Below, piece after piece: positions 1-6,443 of a stretch of 12,706 bases of DNA (its first letter is position 1; each line of letters opens with the position of its first letter). A model generated the notes under the pieces. That model was not told the DNA's origin, did not search any database, and saw only the letters and a list, made by a program, of their open reading frames with translations. The stretch spans positions 1 to 12,706 of the forward strand of contig USQY01000050.1 of assembly GCA_900557045.1 (NCBI GenBank), given 5' to 3'. Made by a program: the position numbers and the translations under genes. Source of the stretch: an uncultured Clostridium sp. GTDB lineage: Bacteria > Bacillota > Clostridia > TANB77 > CAG-508.

Positions 1-961
1 TCATTTCTTCTTTATTATTAGTATCTATATCTTTAATTTCAAATAAATTTTTTGTTTGTTTTTTTTCTTGAAAATTATTCAAATTAAATCTATCTATAAA
101 TCTATTAAAATTAAGTTCCTTAAATATATTTAAAACTTCCTCATTATTCCATTCTTTTACCTTTAACTCTTCTATTTTTTCATTAATTGGCACTTCTACA
201 TTTATTGTTCCTAAAAATTTAGAAAGTTCTGCTAGGTCTTTATTATTAATTAAATTTTCTTTTAATTTTCCTTTGACTGTAGCTGTTCCATTCTCAATTG
301 ATTTATATAAATCTTCTATACTAGAATATTCTTTTATTAAATTTAATGCTGTCTTTTCCCCTACTCCTGGAACACCTGGAATATTGTCTGATGTGTCTCC
401 TTGCAATCCTTTAACTTCTATTAATTTTTTAGGTTCAACACCATATATTTCTAATACTTTATTTCTATCAAAATTATCTACTTCTGTTTTTCCTGCTTTG
501 GTTCTAGGAATTCTAATTGTAACTTTATCTGTAGCAAGTTGAAATGTATCTCTGTCTCCTGAAAGAATTGTAACTTCTAGCCCTTGTTGTTCGCCCATTT
601 TAGCAAGTGTACCTAATACATCATCAGCTTCATAACCTTCTTTTTCAATAATAGTTATATTCATACATTTTAAGATATTTTTTATAATAGGCATCTGTTC
701 TGCAAGTTCATTTGGCATTCCTTTTCTATTAGCCTTGTAGCCATCATATACTTTATGTCTTGCTGTAGGAGCTTTTAAATCAAATGCAACTGCTATATAG
801 TCTGGCTGTAATTCATCTATAACTTTAAAAATAATTGCTAAAAAGCCATATACTGCATTTGTATAAGTACCATCTTTAGTCATAAGCATTTTACTTCCCA
901 TTATTCCATAGAAAGCCCTGTTCATTATACTGTTACCATCTACCACTATTAATCTTGACAT
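1..961 (-). CDS. polA: DNA polymerase I, 5'-3' exonuclease (flap nuclease) domain; 3' part beyond window
   Basis: The frame is open from an ATG at 961 to the window edge, giving 320 residues of the N-terminal 5' nuclease domain of DNA polymerase I, which removes RNA primers and flaps in Okazaki-fragment processing and excision repair. Visible metal-binding landmarks are VDG (Asp8), the FD of AVAFD (Asp61), EADDVLG (Glu111, Asp113, Asp114), SGDRD (Asp136, Asp138) and GDTSDNIPGVPG (Asp189, Asp192, followed by the helix-hairpin-helix). From about residue 270 the sequence becomes the linker towards the proofreading-like and polymerase domains, which are not in the window. The start is set by AAAGGAG about 10 nt upstream and a promoter at 1040-1012. 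One oddity is PTARH at residues 65-69, where the family usually has TFRH. A stand-alone exonuclease cannot be excluded because the end is missing, but the linker-like tail favours full PolA. Confidence 0.93.
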   Translation of the reverse strand, partial: MSRLIVVDGNSIMNRAFYGIMGSKMLMTKDGTYTNAVYGFLAIIFKVIDELQPDYIAVAFDLKAPTARHKVYDGYKANRKGMPNELAEQMPIIKNILKCMNITIIEKEGYEADDVLGTLAKMGEQQGLEVTILSGDRDTFQLATDKVTIRIPRTKAGKTEVDNFDRNKVLEIYGVEPKKLIEVKGLQGDTSDNIPGVPGVGEKTALNLIKEYSSIEDLYKSIENGTATVKGKLKENLINNKDLAELSKFLGTINVEVPINEKIEELKVKEWNNEEVLNIFKELNFNRFIDRFNLNNFQEKKQTKNLFEIKDIDTNNKEEM

Positions 962-1011
962 TTGTATCTTTTCTCCTTTTCTGTGATTTATCAAAATGTT
1001 TTATTTTTTGT

Positions 1012-1040
1012 ATAATATCATAAAAGCAAGTGTTAATCAA
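1012..1040 (-). promoter_or_regulatory. Sigma-A-type promoter of polA
   Basis: On the minus strand TTGATT (1040-1035) is followed by exactly 17 nt and TATTAT (1017-1012), with TG one base before the -10 (extended -10, TGATATTAT). The start point would lie near 1005, about 45 nt before the polA ATG. The -35 hexamer lies in the loop of the preceding terminator hairpin, so the two signals share the same DNA. Confidence 0.72.
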
Positions 1041-1053
1041 TACACTTGCTTTT
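1022..1053 (-). terminator. Hairpin terminator after the 1134-2087 gene, possibly bidirectional
   Basis: There is a perfect 12-bp inverted repeat, AAAAGCAAGTGT (1022-1033) and ACACTTGCTTTT (1042-1053), with an 8-nt loop. The A and T runs form the outer stem, so it would act in either direction, as factor-independent terminators in low-GC Firmicutes often do. It lies about 80 nt past the stop of the hypothetical gene and overlaps the polA promoter. The free U-run beyond the stem is poor, so termination may be partial. Confidence 0.68.
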
Positions 1054-1133
1054 AAAATTTAACTATTATTTTTTACAAACAACATTATAGATAATTATTT
1101 ATTACTTAACTATACCTTTTATTATTGTAATTA

Positions 1134-2087
1134 TTATCTTTCATTATTTTCTATATCATCATTATTAAAATTATGTTTTTTCAATATCTTATCTCTTCTC
1201 AATTTTAATATTTTGTTTTCAACATCTGATAACTTTTCTGTTTTCAAAAGTTTTATTATAGCTTTTTCTTCATCATATCCAAGTTCAATTTGGTTTTTTA
1301 TTTTTGATTGAATATAATTAAATTTAAAATAATTATCAGCATTTGAAAATTTATAATTTTCTGTATTTTGCCCAGTTACATTTGAATATTTATCCTTATT
1401 ATTATTTGAGTAACCATTATTTGAAAAATATACATCTCTATTACATGCTAAAAAAGAAAAATCATTTGTATATTTTCTTACTTCTTCAAAAAAATCATTT
1501 TGTTTTTGCAATTTTAATTTTTCTAACACTTTTGGTTTTATATTCTCTTTTAATAATTCACTTTTTCCGAGTTGCTTTTTTGTTATATTATTTAACTTTG
1601 TTTCAATACACTTCACTAATGTTTTGTTCAATAATTTTTCAATTCTTTCAATTTCTGCACTATTTTCTTTTGTTTTATCTGGAATCATTATGTCCCAAAC
1701 ATCTTTTATATAGTTTTGACATTTTATGTTTCTCAGTTTTTCAATAGTTTCATCAGCATTACAGTTTTGTATTTCCTTTTCCACTAATATATCTATTTCG
1801 TTTCTTATACAATCAAGCATATAATCTTGAGCTTGCTTTTCATTACTATTCCTATTTATTAAATAATCTCTTGATTTTTTCGTAGTAATTTCATTAAAAT
1901 TATTAACTATAATTTTAAGATACTTATTTTGTAACATGTATGAAAATACATCAATTTTTCTAATGATTGTACTGCCTTTTCTTTCTAATTCCTCTAGTAT
2001 TTGATTTGTGTATATATCAATTAACTTTTCTATTCCATTTATACTTTTTCCTTTGTTATTATTATTTTTTGGTATTCTTACTTTCAT
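1134..2087 (-). CDS. Hypothetical protein, 317 aa, Lys/Asn-rich, family not recognised
   Basis: I do not recognise this protein. The start is the ATG at 2087, preceded by AAAGGTGGTAAAT. A longer in-frame reading to 2147 is ruled out because it would begin inside the -35 box of a near-consensus promoter. The product is soluble-looking (no signal peptide or membrane segment), strongly charged and probably mostly helical. Asn-rich low-complexity stretches occur near residues 8-12 and about 225-255, and five cysteines are scattered without CxxC pairs. The C-terminal 70 residues, containing ELGYDEEKAIIKLL and KILKLRRDKILKKH, look like an amphipathic or basic helical segment that might bind nucleic acid or a partner; that is a guess. 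It sits alone between recG and polA on its own promoter and terminator. Base use is as AT-rich as its neighbours, with no clear sign of transfer. Confidence 0.82.
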   Translation of the reverse strand: MKVRIPKNNNNKGKSINGIEKLIDIYTNQILEELERKGSTIIRKIDVFSYMLQNKYLKIIVNNFNEITTKKSRDYLINRNSNEKQAQDYMLDCIRNEIDILVEKEIQNCNADETIEKLRNIKCQNYIKDVWDIMIPDKTKENSAEIERIEKLLNKTLVKCIETKLNNITKKQLGKSELLKENIKPKVLEKLKLQKQNDFFEEVRKYTNDFSFLACNRDVYFSNNGYSNNNKDKYSNVTGQNTENYKFSNADNYFKFNYIQSKIKNQIELGYDEEKAIIKLLKTEKLSDVENKILKLRRDKILKKHNFNNDDIENNER

Positions 2088-2118
2088 ATTTACCACCTTT
2101 ATAAAAAAACATAGTTTA

Positions 2119-2147
2119 ATTGTACCAAATTTTTGCCTAAAAGTCAA
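2119..2147 (-). promoter_or_regulatory. Near-consensus sigma-A promoter of the 317-aa gene
   Basis: On the minus strand TTGACT (2147-2142), 17 nt, TACAAT (2124-2119). Transcription would begin near 2112, leaving a leader of about 25 nt that contains the AAAGGTGG ribosome site. Both hexamers differ from consensus by one base, so strong constitutive expression is likely. Confidence 0.82.
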
Positions 2148-2161
2148 TTATGTAAATCGTT

Positions 2162-2193
2162 TTTTTGTAAAATTTTTGTAAAATTTTATAAAA
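2162..2193 (-). repeat. Phased A/T-tract repeats (11-bp period) upstream of promoter
   Basis: On the plus strand TTTTTGTAAAA is repeated back to back at 2162-2172 and 2173-2183, then degenerates to TTTTATAAAA at 2184-2193. The 11-bp period is close to one helical turn. The block lies about 15-46 bp upstream of the -35 box of the 317-aa gene, where UP elements or curved DNA enhance promoters. The sequence is clear; the enhancer role is inferred. Confidence 0.5.
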
Positions 2194-2340
2194 TTACTAT
2201 TTTCAAGATCTAAATAAATCTTTTTACAAAGATTAAAAAAGCATATAAAACATCTATTTTTTGAATTATGTATTTCTGTTATATGTATTTGACTTCAATA
2301 AAATAATATTAACAATTTGTATGCAAATATTCTTCCAAAG

Positions 2341-4386
2341 TTAAATGTCAATTCTTTCTCCAAATCTTTGATCAACAATCTTCTTTAATGCTTTATTTTT
2401 TTCCATCTTTAACTCTGGATCTTCATCTATAATTTTATTAGCTACAGCTTGAACACTTTGCAAAATGTTCATATCTTCAAATAAATTAGCTATTTTAAAT
2501 TCTGGTAAGCCATGTTGTTTTGTTCCAAAGAATTCTCCACTGCCACGAAGTTCTAAGTCTTTTTCTGCAATTATAAAACCATTATTTGTATCTTGCATAA
2601 TCTTCATTCTTTCTCTAACCACATCTGAGCCACTATTATATTTTAATATACAATATGATTGATATTCTCCTCTTCCTACTCTTCCCCTTAATTGGTGTAA
2701 TTGAGCTAATCCAAACCTTTCTGCATTTTCAACTATCATTGTACTAGAATTTGGAACATTAACACCAACTTCTATAACTGTTGTGGAAATTAATATATCT
2801 ATCTCACCATCTTTAAATTTTTGCATTATTTCATCTTTTTCTTTAGGTCTCATTTTTCCATGAATATATTCCACTTTATAGTCTTTAAAAACCTTGTTTT
2901 TATATTTTTCAGCAAGTTCTATAACAGAATTGGCTTTTATTTCCTCATTTTCTTCTACTAGAGGACATACTACATATATTTGTCTTCCTTCATTTATTTG
3001 TTTTTTAATAAAGTTATTTACTCTTTCTGTCATTGATTTAGTTACTGCATATGTTTCAATTTTCTTTCTATTTGGTGGTAATTCATCAATTATTGATATA
3101 TCTAAATCTCCATATAAAATTAATGCAAGGGTTCTTGGGATTGGTGTTGCAGTCATAACTAATACATCTGGATTATTACCTTTTGCAGCAATTGTACTTC
3201 TTTGCCTTACTCCAAATCTATGTTGCTCATCTGTTACAACTAATCCTAAGTTCTTAAAAATTACATTATCTTCTAATATTGCATGTGTTCCTATTAAAAC
3301 ATCAATCTCACCTGATTGCAATTTTTCCAATATTTCATCTTTTTTCTTTTTTGTAATACTGCTAACTAGTAATTCGCATTTAATTCCATATTTACTTAAA
3401 ACTTCTGTAAAACTTTCTAAATGCTGACTGGCAAGTATTGCAGTTGGTGCCATAACTGCAACTTGATATCCACTTTTTACCGCTTTATATGTTGCTATAA
3501 TTGATACAATGGTTTTACCAGAACCAACATCACCTTGAAGAAGTCTATTCATTGTTTTTTCACTTTCCATATTAGTATCTATTTCTTCTAAAACTTTAAG
3601 TTGCGCATGTGTTAGTTTAAATGGTAATTCATTTATAACATTGGAAATTTTTATATTTTTATCAAATTTTATTCCTACTTTTTCTTGTGTATATTTATTT
3701 TTTAAACTAAGTAATGCAAGTTGCAAATCTAATAATTCTTCGAAAACCAAACGTGTTCTAGCTTTTTTGAAATCAGAAAATTCTTGTGGAAAGTGTATAT
3801 TATGTATAGCATTATTTATGTTTATCAAATTATATTCTTTTCTTAAATATTCTGGAATTGTTTCTTGTAATTCATCTTCAACTTCATTTAATCCATTTTC
3901 AATAATTTGTCTTATTGTATTTTGTGAAAGATTATATGTAAGAGGATAAATTGGAACTATTTTTCCAGTATTTTTTTGTGTTTCTATATTATCAAAAACT
4001 GGGGAATTCATTTCAACCCTATTGCCTTTTTTTGATATTTTCCCATAAAAGCTATATTCATTTCCTACAATAAAAATTTTTTTTAAATATGGTTGATTAT
4101 ACCATGTAATTGTACATGGTCCTGTTTCATCTCTAATTATTAATTTATATATTGTTAGGTTCTTTCTGATTTTTAATTCTAACATTTTTGAAATTACAAA
4201 CCCTTTAATTAAAACCTCTTCTCCATCTAAAACTTCATTAATTAATTTTGGTTTACTTCTATCTTCATAGTCTCTTGGATAATATGTTATTAAATCTTTC
4301 AATGTATAAATTCCAAGTTTATTTAACAATACTACCCTATTAGGTCCAACCCCTTTTATATATTTCACATCATTATTTAAATCCAT
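2341..4386 (-). CDS. recG: ATP-dependent DNA helicase RecG
   Basis: RecG is the monomeric double-strand DNA translocase that remodels stalled replication forks and Holliday junctions. At 681 aa it has the full family length. Residues about 8-35 carry a helix-hairpin-helix-like KGVGPNR segment, and about 58-145 form the OB-fold wedge domain that splits the junction. Then come the SF2 motor motifs: Q-region THAQ (259-262), Walker A GDVGSGKT (285-292), MAPTAILA, DEQH (386-389), MTATPIPRT (411-419), and in the second RecA lobe STTVIEVGVNVPN and QLHQLRGRVGRG. The C-terminal RGSGEFFGTKQHGLP segment is the RecG-specific TRG-type region. The ATG at 4386 has AAGGTGA upstream; a reading from 4437 would start within the promoter. 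The gene appears monocistronic and no strong terminator follows it. All catalytic motifs look intact. Confidence 0.97.
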   Translation of the reverse strand: MDLNNDVKYIKGVGPNRVVLLNKLGIYTLKDLITYYPRDYEDRSKPKLINEVLDGEEVLIKGFVISKMLELKIRKNLTIYKLIIRDETGPCTITWYNQPYLKKIFIVGNEYSFYGKISKKGNRVEMNSPVFDNIETQKNTGKIVPIYPLTYNLSQNTIRQIIENGLNEVEDELQETIPEYLRKEYNLININNAIHNIHFPQEFSDFKKARTRLVFEELLDLQLALLSLKNKYTQEKVGIKFDKNIKISNVINELPFKLTHAQLKVLEEIDTNMESEKTMNRLLQGDVGSGKTIVSIIATYKAVKSGYQVAVMAPTAILASQHLESFTEVLSKYGIKCELLVSSITKKKKDEILEKLQSGEIDVLIGTHAILEDNVIFKNLGLVVTDEQHRFGVRQRSTIAAKGNNPDVLVMTATPIPRTLALILYGDLDISIIDELPPNRKKIETYAVTKSMTERVNNFIKKQINEGRQIYVVCPLVEENEEIKANSVIELAEKYKNKVFKDYKVEYIHGKMRPKEKDEIMQKFKDGEIDILISTTVIEVGVNVPNSSTMIVENAERFGLAQLHQLRGRVGRGEYQSYCILKYNSGSDVVRERMKIMQDTNNGFIIAEKDLELRGSGEFFGTKQHGLPEFKIANLFEDMNILQSVQAVANKIIDEDPELKMEKNKALKKIVDQRFGERIDI

Positions 4387-4408
4387 TTTTATTATCACCT
4401 TCGAAATT

Positions 4409-4437
4409 ATTTTACTAAACATTTGTTTCTTTGTCAA
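4409..4437 (-). promoter_or_regulatory. Sigma-A promoter of recG
   Basis: On the minus strand a perfect TTGACA (4437-4432), 17 nt, TAAAAT (4414-4409). The start point near 4402 leaves a leader of only about 16 nt, just enough for the AAGGTGA ribosome site before the ATG at 4386. Confidence 0.82.
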
Positions 4438-4452
4438 TTAAATTTAACTTAC

Positions 4453-4488
4453 ATTTATAATAAATTTTAATTGATATTTATTATAAAT
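4453..4488. repeat. AT-only 13-bp inverted repeat upstream of recG promoter
   Basis: ATTTATAATAAAT (4453-4465) and its exact reverse complement (4476-4488) flank a 10-nt spacer, ending about 15 bp upstream of the recG -35 box. It could be a protein-binding palindrome, a cruciform-prone spot, or chance in AT-only DNA. As a terminator it would be weak, and the exporter genes already have a better one. Confidence 0.4.
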
Positions 4489-4552
4489 TTTTAAACTTGC
4501 ACTTATTTTATAGAATTACATTTAACTTTTGCTTAACAATCCATTTTTTAAT

Positions 4553-4595
4553 AAAAAAATACACAATTTAAGTATATCCTCAATTGTGTATTTTT
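4553..4595 (-). terminator. Factor-independent terminator of the ABC exporter operon
   Basis: A perfect 14-bp inverted repeat (4555-4568 with 4582-4595, core TACACAATT / AATTGTGTA) with a 13-nt loop begins 3 nt after the stop codon at 4599. On the minus strand it is followed by a run of T (complement of 4553-4559). This is the classic layout for intrinsic termination. Confidence 0.85.
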
Positions 4596-4598
4596 CTC

Positions 4599-6443
4599 CT
4601 ATTCTTCAACTTCTTCAAATTGTGAATTATATAAACTAGCATAAAATCCGTTTTTATTTAACAATTCTTCATGAGTACCCTGTTCAACAATATCACCATT
4701 GTTCATAACCAAAATTAAATCTGCATTTTTAATTGTTGATAATCTATGTGCAATAATAAAACTTGTTCTACCTTTCATAAGTTCATCCATCGCTTCCTGA
4801 ATTTGTATTTCAGTTCTAGTATCTATTGAACTTGTGGCTTCATCTAATATTAATATCTTAGGATTTGCTAAAATTACACGGGCTATTGTTAATAATTGTT
4901 TTTGTCCTTGTGAAATATTACTTGTTTCTTCATTTATTTCCATATTATATGAATTTGGTAGTGTTTTAATAAAATGATGCACTTTTGCTGCTTTTGCCGC
5001 TTCTATCACTTCTGAATCGGTTGCATCTAATTTACTATATCTAATATTATCTTTTATAGTTCCATTAAATAGCCATGTATCTTGAAGCACCATTCCAAAT
5101 AATTTTCTTATTTCTCCTCTATCGAAATTCTTAATATCATGTCCATCAATCAAAATTCTTCCAGAGCTTAAATCGTAGAAACGCATTAATAATTTTACTA
5201 TTGTTGTTTTTCCTGCTCCTGTTGGACCAACTATGGCTATTTTTTGACCTTCTTTGATATCTGCATTAAAATCGTTTATTACAATTTTTTCTGGTGTATA
5301 ACCAAAATGAACATTTTCAAATTTAACATTCCCTTTTAATGTATTTATATTTGTATTGTCTGTCACATTTTTTGTTTCTTCTTTTTCGCCTAAAAATTCA
5401 AAAATTCTCTCAGCAGCAGCTATCATTGCTTGTATCATGCTTGATACTTGTGCAATTTGATTTATAGGTTGAGTAAATTGTTTATTATATTGGATAAAAG
5501 ATTGGATGTTTCCTACTGTAATTTTACCTTGTATACTTAAATATCCACCTAATAAAGCAATTGCAACATAACCAATATTACCTATAAAATTCATTATCGG
5601 ATGTATTAATCCAGACAGAAATTGTGATTTCCATGATGATACATATAATTCATCATTTGATTTTTTAAACTCTTTAATTGCTTTTTCTTCACCATTAAAT
5701 ACTTTTACTATATTATATCCACCAAAAGTTTCTTCTACATTTCCATTAACATGCCCTAAATATTCTTGCTGTTTTATAAAATATTTTTGAGATTTAGATA
5801 CAACATTTTTTACTGCAAATGCTGATATTGGTAATATTAATAAAGAAATTAAGGTCATGGTTATATTCATTGAAAACATCATATATAAAATACCTACTAA
5901 TGTACATACTGATGTTATTATTTGCGTAATACTTTGATTTAAATTAGTACTTAATGTATCTATATCATTTGTTATTATAGATAATACTTCTCCATTTGTC
6001 TTTTTGTCAAAATAATTCATAGGTAATTTATTTATTTTTTTAGCTAAATCATTACGTAATTTATATGTTAATTTTTGTGCTATATTTGTCATTGCAAATC
6101 CTTGAATAAATGAAAATATTGCACTTATTATATATAGTATTACTAAAGTTAAAAGTATTTTGCCTATATTAGAGAAATTAATTCCTGATCCGCCTGAGAT
6201 CTTACTAATAATTCCTGTATATATTTCTGTTGTTGCATTTCCCAATATTTTTGGTCCAACAATAGAAAATATTGTACTTCCTATTGCAAATACTAACACA
6301 ATTATTAAACCTATTTTATATTTTGAAAGATAAATTTTTAATAATACTTTTGTTGTTCCTTTAAAATCCTTTGCCTTTTCTACTGGAGCCATTCCTGGTC
6401 CATGTCCTCCTCCCATTGGAGGCTTTCTTTTATTATTTGTCAT
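4599..6443 (-). CDS. ABC exporter half-transporter (permease + ATPase), consensus-site subunit
   Basis: This is a 614-aa type IV ABC exporter subunit, the second half of a heterodimer with the upstream gene. After a Gly/Pro/His-rich N-terminus (GGGHGPGMAP) come six membrane helices between about 43 and 330 and a nucleotide-binding domain from about 370. The latter shows Walker A GPTGAGKTT (406-414), Q-loop Gln454, signature ISQGQ (510-514), Walker B ILILDE (catalytic Glu535) and the H-loop His566. Its ATPase residues are thus intact while its signature is altered, as in the TM288/LmrD-type partner of heterodimeric exporters. The ATG at 6443 overlaps the end of the upstream gene by 11 nt and has AAAGGAGG inside that gene, implying translational coupling. 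The substrate (drug, lipid or peptide) cannot be read from the sequence. Confidence 0.95.
   Translation of the reverse strand: MTNNKRKPPMGGGHGPGMAPVEKAKDFKGTTKVLLKIYLSKYKIGLIIVLVFAIGSTIFSIVGPKILGNATTEIYTGIISKISGGSGINFSNIGKILLTLVILYIISAIFSFIQGFAMTNIAQKLTYKLRNDLAKKINKLPMNYFDKKTNGEVLSIITNDIDTLSTNLNQSITQIITSVCTLVGILYMMFSMNITMTLISLLILPISAFAVKNVVSKSQKYFIKQQEYLGHVNGNVEETFGGYNIVKVFNGEEKAIKEFKKSNDELYVSSWKSQFLSGLIHPIMNFIGNIGYVAIALLGGYLSIQGKITVGNIQSFIQYNKQFTQPINQIAQVSSMIQAMIAAAERIFEFLGEKEETKNVTDNTNINTLKGNVKFENVHFGYTPEKIVINDFNADIKEGQKIAIVGPTGAGKTTIVKLLMRFYDLSSGRILIDGHDIKNFDRGEIRKLFGMVLQDTWLFNGTIKDNIRYSKLDATDSEVIEAAKAAKVHHFIKTLPNSYNMEINEETSNISQGQKQLLTIARVILANPKILILDEATSSIDTRTEIQIQEAMDELMKGRTSFIIAHRLSTIKNADLILVMNNGDIVEQGTHEELLNKNGFYASLYNSQFEEVEE

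Noticed and set aside
1343..1747. 134-residue plus-strand open frame rich in Leu, Phe and Tyr
   Set aside because: Antisense to the 317-aa gene, which has promoter, ribosome site and terminator. The hydrophobic look comes from reading Lys/Asn codons on the opposite strand.
2217..2234. AATCTTT/AAAGATT hairpin as a recG terminator
   Set aside because: Only a 7-bp stem with one G-C pair per arm, about 107 nt past the stop, and no T-run following it on the minus strand.
2894..3427. 177-residue plus-strand open frame
   Set aside because: It lies wholly antisense to the helicase core of recG, whose frame is unambiguous; it is a shadow frame.
4907..4922. TTGTGAAATATTAC as a second Rex site
   Set aside because: Only one half-site matches, and it lies inside the codons around the exporter's ISQGQ signature, so coding constraint explains it.
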